Of a stretch of DNA of 16,208 bases, positions 1 to 7,201 are shown in pieces (position 1 is the stretch's first letter; every line of letters begins with the position of its first letter). Under the pieces are notes generated by a model. That model was not told the origin of the DNA, made no database searches, and saw only the letters and a list, made by a program, of their open reading frames with translations. A program made the translations under genes and the position numbers. The stretch comes from Mageeibacillus sp. UBA3781 (lineage in GTDB: Bacteria > Bacillota > Clostridia > Saccharofermentanales > Saccharofermentanaceae): the NCBI GenBank assembly GCA_002368805.1, contig DFFH01000063.1, positions 1 to 16,208 of the forward strand. Reading direction: 5' to 3'.

Positions 1-8
1 AAAGGGTC

Positions 9-40
9 GAGGCTGCCCCGTTGGGTAATGGGACAGCCTC
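9..40 (-). terminator. Candidate terminator hairpin after the epimerase gene
   Basis: Two 11-base arms (9-19 and 30-40) are separated by a 10-base loop. Read as minus-strand RNA the stem is fully paired, including one G-U wobble; read as plus-strand RNA that position would be a C-A mismatch, so the hairpin favours the minus strand. It starts about 50 bases past the stop of the minus-strand epimerase gene. Only GACCCTTT is visible after the stem before the window ends, so the U-tract needed for an intrinsic terminator cannot be confirmed. Confidence 0.5.
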
Positions 41-90
41 TGGAAACAAGGAAGTAGAGGTATATATTTAGGAAGGTCCTTCTATGTTAA

Positions 91-1125
91 TCAGCCATTG
101 CTGGCCTTCGCTTTCCCGGCATCTTTATCTGCCGGCGGATTTTTCTCTACCCAGTCGATCGTATCTTCGAGCGAAGCTCTGAGATCTCTCGGGGAGTAGT
201 GCAGATCCGTATTCGCGCGTTCACTCTCATAGAGCGGTTCCGGCGAGATGAACGGTCCGTATTTGTCTTTCGGATTGGCCTTCTTCGTGATCTTGTAGTA
301 CAGCTGGGCGATGCCCTTGCCGTTCAGAAGCCAATTCGGAACTGTCTTCGTTACTTCATCTCTTCCCGTGATCTCATGCAGGTTATGCAGGAAATCCTGG
401 GTACTTACGTAGGTGTTCGAAAGGATGTAGCATTTTCCTTTCTTACTGTTTTCCGCTGCTTCCAGAACACCGGAAGCTACGTCACGAACGTCAGTAAAAT
501 CTACGCCGCCCGGGATACTGACCTTGAGGTCACCGGATAGGTAATCCCGGATCAGCGAGATGATGTCTGAATTACCGTATTCATAAGGTCCCAATACCAG
601 CGACGGAAGAAGGATCACTGCATTTAAGTTGTTTAGTGTAACCTTGTCCAGGATGTACTGGGTCGCTTCCGCTTTGGACTTTGCGTAGTCGCCGACTACT
701 TTGTTTCTATCGAAGAACTCTACGTCTTTTACCGGCTTGCTCTTATCGTCTGACAGCGGGATCGCTCTTGCGGATCCGATGTAGATGAGTTTGCCGATCT
801 TTTTCTTTACGCAGATGTCTGTGATGTTCATCGTGCCGTGCACATTCACTTTTCGGACCATCAGGTCCTGCTTCTCGGAGATCACATTTCTCTCATGTGC
901 ATGGATCAGGATCGCATCACGCGGATCTTCCAGATCAAAGAAATCTTTCAGGGAATCCTTTACCAGGATGTCGCCATATTTGACTTCTACGGGAAGTCCT
1001 GCCAGAGGAGTCGTATCCTCTTCAGGGTGTACGAGAACGCGCACAGGCTTGTTGTTATCCAGCAGCATTCTCACGATGGTGTTGCCGATTTGTCCGGTGG
1101 CACCGGTAACTAGATACTGAGTCAT
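91..1125 (-). CDS. NAD(P)-dependent epimerase/dehydratase (extended SDR family)
   Basis: This 344-residue cytoplasmic protein has an N-terminal Rossmann fold with the dinucleotide motif TGATGQIG (residues 7-14). The extended-SDR catalytic triad is visible as Ser118 (in YIGSARAI), Tyr147 and Lys151 (YAKSK). The segment LLPSLVLGPYEYGNS (172-186) matches the conserved post-catalytic strand of the NAD-dependent epimerase / dihydroflavonol-reductase-like group. The length is normal for the family. The substrate, a nucleotide sugar or a small carbonyl compound, cannot be told from the sequence. The start is supported by a GAGGGGG-type ribosome binding site a few bases upstream on the minus strand. 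It is separated from the next upstream minus-strand gene by 210 bp, where a CATAAT box at 1181-1186 could be a -10 element but lacks a good -35. It is therefore probably transcribed separately. No sugar-nucleotide or cell-wall genes sit beside it. Confidence 0.88.
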   Translation of the reverse strand: MTQYLVTGATGQIGNTIVRMLLDNNKPVRVLVHPEEDTTPLAGLPVEVKYGDILVKDSLKDFFDLEDPRDAILIHAHERNVISEKQDLMVRKVNVHGTMNITDICVKKKIGKLIYIGSARAIPLSDDKSKPVKDVEFFDRNKVVGDYAKSKAEATQYILDKVTLNNLNAVILLPSLVLGPYEYGNSDIISLIRDYLSGDLKVSIPGGVDFTDVRDVASGVLEAAENSKKGKCYILSNTYVSTQDFLHNLHEITGRDEVTKTVPNWLLNGKGIAQLYYKITKKANPKDKYGPFISPEPLYESERANTDLHYSPRDLRASLEDTIDWVEKNPPADKDAGKAKASNG

Positions 1126-1335
1126 CCTCTTGTCCCCCTCGTTAGGAATTACGGTCTCCTTGTCTCGACCTTATGGTTACATTATGCAGGGAACAAATGA
1201 ATATTTTATTGAAATCAAGAAAACAAACGGACTATATTACGTCTTTTTTATGACCGATTTGTAAACAACAGGCCGTAAACACTGTATTTTGCTATACTTC
1301 TGTCCATTTTTTGTTTTGAGGTAATTGTGAAGTTT

Positions 1336-2028
1336 TCAGATGACCGCTTGATCTACCGCATCCGTGATCTTACGGAGACGCGGACCGACGAAGACGGGGA
1401 ATTCGGATTCTTCGCAGTTCTCAAGAAGCCACTTTCCGAAGACATCCGGCTGGATCGCAAGAGCTTTGCTGATGCCCGTAAAGACTTCACTTCTCTCGAT
1501 CGGGTGTGCGCTTGCGCTGAGCTCATCCTGTTCTTCATCGATGAGCACCGGAACCACACGCGCCAGTTCTTTTGACGAGAGAGCGCGGTTCACGGAAAGC
1601 CAGTCCGCGAGCATGCAGGCCTTCTCCTCGGCCGCGATCTCTTCCTTCATCTCCGGAAGCCTGGCAAATCTTGTGTCATAGCGGTCCCACTCGATATGCT
1701 CTTTCGTCTTGAAAAGCACTACCACGATCAGCTCGTCGGAGATGATCAGGAAATCGATCGTCCCGGAAGTCATATCCGTTTTTATAGTCAGATTATAATA
1801 GACGGTCAAAGGCAGCGCGGTCTTTACGATCTGGGAGGCGACCTTCTGGTGAAGTTTCACCTGCGATGCCAGCTCTGCCCATGCCGTCAGAAAGACCTTT
1901 TTCATCTCCTTGGGACAGGTCTCGGATTTCTCCTTGAGCCGCAGGATCTCATCCATCCGGTTATCGAATGGCTTGATCCAGGTTAGCTCCCGGTTTTCCG
2001 GTTCCTGTGCCCGACGAAAAAGGTCCAT
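1336..2028 (-). CDS. Conserved-looking soluble protein of unknown function
   Basis: I do not recognise this 230-residue protein with confidence. It is soluble: there is no signal peptide and no membrane segment. The N-terminal 70 residues are charged and probably helical. A beta-rich centre (about residues 75-108) has alternating hydrophobic runs, with Asp92 in GTIDFLI and Lys107 in VVLFKTK. This spacing loosely resembles the core of PD-(D/E)xK or NERD-type nuclease-like folds, but the usual acidic residue before the lysine is Leu105, so catalysis would be doubtful. The C-terminal half is acidic and helical. The gene is real rather than a shadow: an AAGGAG ribosome binding site sits 7 bases before the ATG on the minus strand. 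It lies 77 bp downstream of the ABC permease gene with no visible terminator between them, so it may be cotranscribed with the exporter. Confidence 0.75.
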   Translation of the reverse strand: MDLFRRAQEPENRELTWIKPFDNRMDEILRLKEKSETCPKEMKKVFLTAWAELASQVKLHQKVASQIVKTALPLTVYYNLTIKTDMTSGTIDFLIISDELIVVVLFKTKEHIEWDRYDTRFARLPEMKEEIAAEEKACMLADWLSVNRALSSKELARVVPVLIDEEQDELSASAHPIERSEVFTGISKALAIQPDVFGKWLLENCEESEFPVFVGPRLRKITDAVDQAVI

Positions 2029-2105
2029 CTAGTACTCCTTCATAGGGGTGCCTAAAGAATCAAGACGATCAGGTCTGTCACGTCCAAGTGCTTTTGCGAG
2101 AAGGA

Positions 2106-3716
2106 TCAGCCGTTCAGCGATTCGTATTTTTTCACCCCGTAGTGAGTAATTATAGCATATGCACCGAGGCAAAGTCCTCCGACGAGGATGATTTCTCCCG
2201 CGAATGCTCCGAAGATCGCCACGTTACCGCCGATAAGGATGCCTACAGCAAGGCCGGCGGAAAGGATCAGCGCGAGGAAAAAATTGATGATCATGGTCAA
2301 GATCAGCGCCATGCCGCTCTTGATGACCTGCGCCTCATTGGTCCAGTCCAGACGGACGAATATCAGACCGAAGATCAGGCCGATCATTGAGAACAGCAGA
2401 TGGGACAGTGATGTCAGTACGATCAGGGCGATGCACCCGGCGATCCCGCATCCGGAAATGATCGACAGGACGATACTACAGATGATCGAGACCGGCTGGA
2501 AGATCATGACGCTTACCACGAGTTTCGAAAGAAGGATATCTTTCGTTCTGATCGGGAGCGACTTATTCAGCCAGATCCTCTTTCCTTCCAGAGAGACGGA
2601 CGGCGGCGTGGTATAAGTGATCGACGCAAAGAAATTGATCAGGATCGCCCACACCAGCGCCCATGCGGCGCCGGAAAACTTTGACGCGATATCGACCGTT
2701 TTCTCTCCCATCTCGACAGTTTCATGGACAGTGATCGTCGGCATTCCCTTGATCAGAAGGAAGACTGTCGCTGCAACCATGAAGAGAGAGCCGATCAGCG
2801 TGTTCATGATGTAGTTCGTAGAGGAAAAGTATCTCCTAAACTCCATGGAGATGACTGCTTTTCTTGGAGAGGCCAGCTTATATGTGCGTGCTTTCTTCGA
2901 ATTATCCGCATGGAAGTCCACGCCGTTCAGGCCTCTGGCATGGATAATTACGGCCAGCGTCATCGGGATCAGAGTGATCAGCAGGGTCAGAAGAAGGCAC
3001 AGCACATCTCCGCTGAAGACCGCCTCCGTGATCCAGTAAAAGGGCGGGATCTTCTTCATCTTACTTAGTGCTTCTGCCGGTGTGATATCCAGTTTTTCCG
3101 CATAATCGGAGAGATTCGGAACCACGATCATATAGACCATAAGCACGGCAAACGAGAGGACCGTCGCTGCGAGCTGGCCGAACTTGGTTACTTTTCTGAG
3201 AAAAGAGATAAAGGAGCCGATAAGAAGCGATATGAAAAGCGGGATCGCCGGAACGAGGAACACGATCAGCACAGATCTCAGGAAGAGTGCAGAGGAACCG
3301 GGGCCCCGCAGACAGACGATAGCCGTACTCGGCAGGATCATGACCGCTGCGCAGAGCACGTCGAGCAGATACATGCCGAGGAGCTTGGACACAACGATGC
3401 TCGACTTCGGGATCGGCATCGAAAGAAGCATATCTGTGTCACTAGATCTCGCATCTCTTGTCGAGTTCATCACACCAAACATCAGCGCGATAATCATACT
3501 CAGGGACAGAGAAACAAAGACCGCGAACTCGGAAAGGCCCTTCTTCACCAGAACATCTGCTGTCGCAGCGCCGATGAATCCGAACATTGCAATCATAAAG
3601 AGTCCCAGGATCGCAAGTCCGATCGCCGCGACGATAAACGGTGTCTTTCCTTTTCTATTCATGCTGTTGACCAGGGAGAGAAACTCCGTGCGCAGCAAAA
3701 TAAATAACGTACGCAT
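2106..3716 (-). CDS. ABC exporter permease, ABC-2-like, about 12 membrane segments
   Basis: This 536-residue integral membrane protein is the transmembrane partner of the ATPase encoded immediately upstream. Hydrophobic stretches suggest about twelve membrane helices, roughly at 27-50, 63-82, 106-134, 146-172, 180-199, 235-260, 305-323, 348-366, 396-421, 424-455, 466-492 and 496-526. The two halves show a weak internal repeat. LLSMPIPKSSIVVSKLL (97-113) aligns with LNKSLPIRTKDILLSKLV (383-400); each lies on the loop before a helix and contains the pattern (M/L)PI-x(5,6)-(V/L)-SKL(L/V). This implies two fused ABC-2-type half permeases, so one copy could complete a transporter with an ATPase dimer. 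The start codon is preceded by GAGGAGG, located inside the end of the ATPase gene, and the genes are 3 bp apart, indicating translational coupling. The substrate is unknown. Multi-drug, peptide or lipid export are all possible. Confidence 0.87.
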   Translation of the reverse strand: MRTLFILLRTEFLSLVNSMNRKGKTPFIVAAIGLAILGLFMIAMFGFIGAATADVLVKKGLSEFAVFVSLSLSMIIALMFGVMNSTRDARSSDTDMLLSMPIPKSSIVVSKLLGMYLLDVLCAAVMILPSTAIVCLRGPGSSALFLRSVLIVFLVPAIPLFISLLIGSFISFLRKVTKFGQLAATVLSFAVLMVYMIVVPNLSDYAEKLDITPAEALSKMKKIPPFYWITEAVFSGDVLCLLLTLLITLIPMTLAVIIHARGLNGVDFHADNSKKARTYKLASPRKAVISMEFRRYFSSTNYIMNTLIGSLFMVAATVFLLIKGMPTITVHETVEMGEKTVDIASKFSGAAWALVWAILINFFASITYTTPPSVSLEGKRIWLNKSLPIRTKDILLSKLVVSVMIFQPVSIICSIVLSIISGCGIAGCIALIVLTSLSHLLFSMIGLIFGLIFVRLDWTNEAQVIKSGMALILTMIINFFLALILSAGLAVGILIGGNVAIFGAFAGEIILVGGLCLGAYAIITHYGVKKYESLNG

Positions 3717-3719
3717 GAA

Positions 3720-4433
3720 TCAGGCCTCCTCTGTCAGTTCCAGGAAGACTTCTTCGAGAGAAGCATCGCCCTTTACTTCTTCCATCGTGCCGGAAGAGAT
3801 CAGGTGACCGTTCTTGATGATCGCGATCTTGTCGCAGAGTTTCTCTGCCACCTCGAGAACATGGGTGGAAAAGAAGATCGCGTTGCCGTTATCGCAGAAC
3901 TCACGCATCATCTTCTTGACGATAAATGCCGCCTTCGGATCGAGTCCGACAAAGGGTTCGTCCATGATCAGGAGTTTCGGAGCGTGGAGAAATGCAGCGA
4001 TGATCGCCAGTTTCTGCTTCATTCCGTGAGAGTAGGACGCGATCTGGTTATTCAGAGCACCAAGGAGCTCCAGGTCAGCCGCGTACTTCTCGATACGCTC
4101 TTTTCTCACCTCTTTCGGCACACGGAAAATATCTCCGATGAAATTCAGGAACTGAAGTCCGGAAAGGTTATCGTAAAGTTCCGGATTATCCGGGATATAT
4201 GCGAGGATGCTCTTGGCCTTGAGCGGATCTTCTTTAATAGAGATCCCGTCGATCGTGATCGAGCCCTGTTCAAAGTCGTGAAGTCCGGCGATCGCCTTGA
4301 TGGTCGTTGTCTTACCTGCGCCGTTATGTCCGATAAAGCCGTATATCTCTCCTGCCTTTACCTCCAGTGACAGGTCGTCCACGCCGACTTTTCCGCCCGG
4401 GTATGTTTTCGTCAAGTGATAGATATTCAGCAT
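3720..4433 (-). CDS. ABC transporter ATP-binding protein
   Basis: This 237-residue cytoplasmic ATPase powers the downstream permease. Visible motifs are Walker A GHNGAGKT (35-42), signature YSHGMKQK (134-141), Walker B LLIMDEP (154-160), D-loop GLDP (163-166) and switch histidine His191 in FSTHVLE. The Q-loop position reads YIPDNP (79-84), with Asp82 where glutamine is common. The signature is SHGM rather than LSGGQ; both variants occur in ABC-2-type export ATPases of Firmicutes. I chose the ATG at 4433 because a GGAGGA ribosome binding site lies 7 bases upstream and because MLNIYHLTKTYPGG is the normal beginning of the family. An in-frame ATG at 4511 would add 26 unconserved residues encoded by the leader hairpin. 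The gene begins a minus-strand transcription unit and is divergent from the V-ATPase operon. Confidence 0.93.
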   Translation of the reverse strand: MLNIYHLTKTYPGGKVGVDDLSLEVKAGEIYGFIGHNGAGKTTTIKAIAGLHDFEQGSITIDGISIKEDPLKAKSILAYIPDNPELYDNLSGLQFLNFIGDIFRVPKEVRKERIEKYAADLELLGALNNQIASYSHGMKQKLAIIAAFLHAPKLLIMDEPFVGLDPKAAFIVKKMMREFCDNGNAIFFSTHVLEVAEKLCDKIAIIKNGHLISSGTMEEVKGDASLEEVFLELTEEA

Positions 4434-4470
4434 TGTCTTATCCTCCAATAATACTCTCTTAGCATGATTC

Positions 4471-4506
4471 GTGCCCGACATCGCTTGAGACGATCCCGCC
4501 GGGCAC
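4471..4506 (-). promoter_or_regulatory. GC-rich hairpin in the ABC operon 5' leader
   Basis: On the minus strand GTGCCCG pairs with CGGGCAC as a 7 bp outer stem. Inside it, ATCG pairs with CGAT around a 7-base loop (TCTCAAG), leaving an asymmetric internal loop. The hairpin ends 37 bases before the ATG of the ATPase gene and lies inside its predicted leader. No U-tract follows, so it is not an intrinsic terminator. It could be an mRNA-stabilising or regulatory hairpin. It matches no riboswitch class I know. Confidence 0.45.
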
Positions 4507-4593
4507 GCCATTTCTTCTTGCCTGATTTCATTTTAGGAATAAATCCCCAACCAATCGCAAAGCATTTATAAAGAAATGTTAAATTCTGCGGTC

Positions 4594-4602
4594 ATTCTAG
4601 CA
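4594..4602 (-). promoter_or_regulatory. Candidate extended -10 promoter for the ABC operon
   Basis: The minus strand reads TGCTAGAAT, an extended -10 (TGn followed by a 5 of 6 match to TATAAT). No good -35 lies 17 bases upstream, which is tolerated by extended -10 promoters. Transcription would start near 4587, giving a leader of about 150 nt that includes the hairpin at 4471-4506. Confidence 0.4.
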
Positions 4603-4622
4603 TATTCTTTTCTCAGAATATG
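4601..4622. promoter_or_regulatory. Dyad CATATTC-N8-GAATATG, possible operator
   Basis: This is a perfect 7 bp inverted repeat with an 8 bp spacer (arms 4601-4607 and 4616-4622). It abuts and slightly overlaps the candidate extended -10 of the ABC operon on its upstream side. The size and spacing suit binding of a dimeric repressor or activator, but no regulator gene is present in the window. It could be chance in AT-rich DNA. Confidence 0.35.
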
Positions 4623-4727
4623 TTTACTTTCAGTCATTTGTGTCGTTTTGACTATATCGGTTTTCCCCGTCTGGCAGTACAATGAAAACTGTTGTGAGGA
4701 TTTTGAACATCTTGCACAAATATCCAC

Positions 4728-4756
4728 TTGATTTCTATGTATTCCTATGTGAAAAT
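4728..4756 (+). promoter_or_regulatory. Candidate promoter of the V-ATPase operon
   Basis: TTGATT (4728-4733) is followed after 17 bases by GAAAAT (4751-4756), with TG at the extended -10 position. Both hexamers match consensus at 4 of 6 bases. The predicted start near 4763 would give a leader of about 45 nt. No better pair was found by eye upstream of the first ATPase gene. Confidence 0.33.
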
Positions 4757-4761
4757 AGGAA
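4742..4761 (+). promoter_or_regulatory. Dyad TTCCTAT-N6-ATAGGAA over the V-ATPase promoter
   Basis: Two perfect 7 bp arms (4742-4748 and 4755-4761) flank a 6 bp centre (GTGAAA). The dyad overlaps the candidate -10 and transcription start of the V-ATPase operon, an expected position for a repressor site. No regulator can be assigned. Confidence 0.4.
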
Positions 4762-4807
4762 CAATAATTTATATGTGGAAAATTGGGTTTTCGGAAAGGA
4801 AGCATCT

Positions 4808-5125
4808 ATGGCATCAGAGCAGGTGAATCGCATTGTCGAAGCGGAAAAGAAGGCCGCCGGATTCGAGCACGAAGCACGAGTCAAGGCGGATGAGATCCTC
4901 GCAAATGCACAGAAACAGGCCCAGAAAGAATATCAGGACGCACTTTCCGCCGCCAGGAAGCACGTAGCCGATCTGTATGAGAAACATAAGTCAGACGGTT
5001 CCGATGAGAATTCCGCGAGTGATTCCGCTGCGGAAAAAGCCGCAGAGAAACTCCGTGATGATGCCGAGCCCCGCCGCGAAGCAGCTATCACCGCAACTAT
5101 GAACATACTGATGGGAAGGAACTGA
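4808..5125 (+). CDS. V-type ATPase peripheral stalk subunit G/H
   Basis: This 105-residue hydrophilic protein is rich in Ala, Glu and Lys and predicted to be a long helix. Its first 70 residues form a heptad-like coiled coil, as expected for the G/H subunit (named NtpF in Enterococcus hirae). That subunit pairs with subunit E to form the peripheral stalk holding the catalytic head static. The start at 4808 is preceded by a GGAAAGGA ribosome binding site. An in-frame ATG at 4682 would add 42 residues with no such site and unlike the family, so it was not used. The acidic, Ser-rich stretch around residues 62-75 is an unusual low-complexity insert. Position as the first gene of the cluster, just before subunit I, matches the Thermus and Enterococcus operons and supports the call. 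Confidence 0.85.
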   Translation: MASEQVNRIVEAEKKAAGFEHEARVKADEILANAQKQAQKEYQDALSAARKHVADLYEKHKSDGSDENSASDSAAEKAAEKLRDDAEPRREAAITATMNILMGRN

Positions 5126-5131
5126 CAGTCT

Positions 5132-7201
5132 ATGGCTATACTTCCCATGAAGCATATAGAGATCATCGCGATGCAGGAAGACGCTCAGAAGATCGTCGAA
5201 CAGCTGCAGCGCCTCGGCACCGTGGATGTCACCGAGCGGGACCCCTCGGATGTGACCGATGACCTCTCCCTCTTCCCGACAGCGAAGAGCCTTGCCCAGC
5301 TGGAGAAAAATGCCCAGACCGTGGCGCATGCCATCTCTCTTGTAGAAGATTATTCCACCGAGAAGAAGCCGTTCCTGTCCGGATTTGCCGGAAGAAAAGA
5401 ACTTTCCGAAGAAGAATTCAATCAGCGGATGGATAAAAATGACGAGACCATGAAGATCGTCTATGACATCGAAGCGCTCGACCGCAAGATCGCTTCGGAG
5501 ACGACCGTCCGCACACATACCCAGCGTCAGCTTGATGCAGTCCTTCCGTGGGAGAAACTGGATATTCCGATGCAGTACGCCGGATCCCAGAAGACCTCCT
5601 GCATCGTCGGACAGTTCTCCGAACCATATAACGAAGATACTTTCTACGAGGCTTTCTGTGCACAGTACTCCTCGATGAAAGAATCCGAAGCGGCGCTTAA
5701 GGGCGGCAGCCTCAAGACCGAAGAACTGGTGATCCCGCCGCTTTATACCGAAGTTGTTTACTCTGCAGGCGATCAGACCTGCATGTGCATCATGACACAT
5801 AAGAAGGATTATGAAGACGTAATGGCGACACTCCGCCGTATGTCCTTCATCTCTCCTTCCGATCCGACCAAACATCCGCCGGAGGTCCGTATCACGAGAC
5901 TTAAGAATCGTATCCAGGAAGCGACAGATACGATCGCTGCGTCTCGTGAGAAACTCTCCGAATATACAAAATATCTCGATGATATGTATTTTCTCTCAGA
6001 TTATCTGATTACTCGTCAGGAAAAGTATAAGATGCTCGGCCAGTTGCTCTTTTCCAAGAAAACGTTCATCCTTGACGGTTTTGTCGCAGCGGAGGATCTC
6101 GAAAAGGTAGAAAAAAGGTTAACATCGAAATTTGATCTGGTCTTCGAAAGCCGTGACCCGCTCCCGGACGAAGAAGTCCCGGCGAAGTTTAAAAACGGCC
6201 CGTTCGTTTCTCCTGTGGAAGATATCGTGGAATCCTACAGCGCACCGGCCAAGGGAGATATCGACCCGAATCCGGTCATGGCGTTCTTCTACTATTTCTT
6301 CTTCGGTATGATGCTCTCCGATGCAGGTTACGGTATTCTTCTCTGCCTCGGAACGCTCTTCGTTCTTAAGAAGAGAAAGCCGGAAGGCAACGCAAAGAAG
6401 AATATGATGAAGTTCTTCTACTGCGGTCTGGCCACCATCTTCTGGGGAATCATGTACGGCAGTTTCTTCGGCGATCTCGTCGGTGCCGTCTCCAAGGGAT
6501 TCTTCGACGGTTCCGTCTCTCTTCCGCCTTTGTGGTTCGACCCGAGTAATGACCCGATGAAGCTCCTGATCCTGAGCTTTATTTTAGGATTTATCCATAT
6601 CTGTCTGGGTCTTTCGGCCAATATGTACAAATCCTGGAAAAACGGCGAAAAGGGTGATGCGATCTGTGATTCGGGCTTCTGGATCCTGACCTTTGCCGGT
6701 CTTGCGGTCTTCCTGTTCCCGATGGTCGCACCGATGATGGCTCCGGTCGAGATCATCAATTCCGAGCTTATCGCAAACATCGGTAAATATATAGCAATTG
6801 CCGGAGTTTGCGGCCTGGTCCTTACCGGCGGCAGAAAAGCCAAGGGTTTCGGCAAGGTGATCGGCGGTATCGGCAAGATCTACGGCGTCACCGGTTATTT
6901 CAGTGACCTTCTCTCTTATTCCCGTCTCATGGCCCTGGGCCTCGTTACGGGTATCATCGGCAGTGTTGCCAACATGATCGGCACACTCTTCGGAACAGGC
7001 GTGGTGAAGCTTCTGATCTTCATCCCGGTATTCCTGTTCTTCCATGCGATTAATCTGGGCATCAGCGCTCTCGGCGCATATGTCCATGTTAATAGACTTC
7101 AGTATGTAGAATTTTTCGCGAAATTCTACGAAGGCGGCGGAACGATGTTCCACCCCTTTACTGGTAACACCAAACACTTCAAAATTAAGGAGGACAATTA
7201 A
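5132..7201 (+). CDS. ntpI: V-type ATPase subunit I (a-subunit, ion channel stator)
   Basis: This 689-residue protein is the membrane stator subunit equivalent to eukaryotic subunit a. Residues 1-375 form the cytoplasmic arm, with coiled-coil stretches around 85-135 and 255-300, which binds the peripheral stalks. Residues 383-650 contain about seven membrane helices, starting with the conserved FFFGMMLSDAGYG (389-401). Two conserved arginines are visible: Arg598 in LLSYSRLMALGL and Arg655 in HVNRLQYVEFF. Their spacing fits the paired arginines of the E. hirae and Thermus a-subunits that interact with the rotor glutamate during ion translocation. Full length is normal for bacterial family members. 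It starts 6 bp after the G/H stop, with GGAAGGA upstream serving as ribosome binding site. Its stop is immediately followed by the ATG of subunit K. Confidence 0.97.
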   Translation: MAILPMKHIEIIAMQEDAQKIVEQLQRLGTVDVTERDPSDVTDDLSLFPTAKSLAQLEKNAQTVAHAISLVEDYSTEKKPFLSGFAGRKELSEEEFNQRMDKNDETMKIVYDIEALDRKIASETTVRTHTQRQLDAVLPWEKLDIPMQYAGSQKTSCIVGQFSEPYNEDTFYEAFCAQYSSMKESEAALKGGSLKTEELVIPPLYTEVVYSAGDQTCMCIMTHKKDYEDVMATLRRMSFISPSDPTKHPPEVRITRLKNRIQEATDTIAASREKLSEYTKYLDDMYFLSDYLITRQEKYKMLGQLLFSKKTFILDGFVAAEDLEKVEKRLTSKFDLVFESRDPLPDEEVPAKFKNGPFVSPVEDIVESYSAPAKGDIDPNPVMAFFYYFFFGMMLSDAGYGILLCLGTLFVLKKRKPEGNAKKNMMKFFYCGLATIFWGIMYGSFFGDLVGAVSKGFFDGSVSLPPLWFDPSNDPMKLLILSFILGFIHICLGLSANMYKSWKNGEKGDAICDSGFWILTFAGLAVFLFPMVAPMMAPVEIINSELIANIGKYIAIAGVCGLVLTGGRKAKGFGKVIGGIGKIYGVTGYFSDLLSYSRLMALGLVTGIIGSVANMIGTLFGTGVVKLLIFIPVFLFFHAINLGISALGAYVHVNRLQYVEFFAKFYEGGGTMFHPFTGNTKHFKIKEDN

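Larger units (their letters stand above)
4507..4807. other. Divergent intergenic region between the ABC and V-ATPase operons
   Basis: This 301 bp stretch is AT-rich compared with the genes on either side and holds no convincing gene. It contains candidate promoters in both directions, two short dyads (4601-4622 and 4742-4761) and the ribosome binding site of the first ATPase gene. The open reading frames that cross it have no ribosome binding site and no recognisable protein features. Confidence 0.7.

Noticed and set aside
1261..1280. GTAAAC repeated directly with a 14 bp period upstream of the epimerase gene
   Set aside because: It is only a 6 bp repeat with two copies in AT-rich DNA, too short to separate from chance and not aligned with a good promoter.
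1327..1575. An 82-codon plus-strand frame overlapping the end of the unknown gene
   Set aside because: It opposes a longer minus-strand gene with a strong ribosome binding site and has no protein features.
4434..4511. A 26-residue N-terminal extension of the ABC ATPase from an upstream ATG
   Set aside because: The extension is not like the family, lies over the leader hairpin, and the internal ATG at 4433 has a well-placed GGAGGA.
4648..4683. TTGACT and TACAAT as a promoter for the ATPase operon
   Set aside because: The hexamers are good but the spacer is 24 bases, too long for sigma-70-type recognition.
4566..4805. A 79-codon open frame on the minus strand in the divergent intergenic region
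   Set aside because: There is no ribosome binding site, the composition is unlike a protein of this genome, and it overlaps promoter-like sequence on both strands.
4682..4807. A 42-residue N-terminal extension of the G/H subunit
   Set aside because: There is no ribosome binding site before 4682, the extension is hydrophobic and unlike the family, and the internal start at 4808 has a good site. The extension also covers the promoter candidates.
4991..5875. A 294-codon open frame on the minus strand over the G/H and I genes
   Set aside because: It crosses the junction of two real plus-strand genes and has no conserved motifs. It is a shadow frame.
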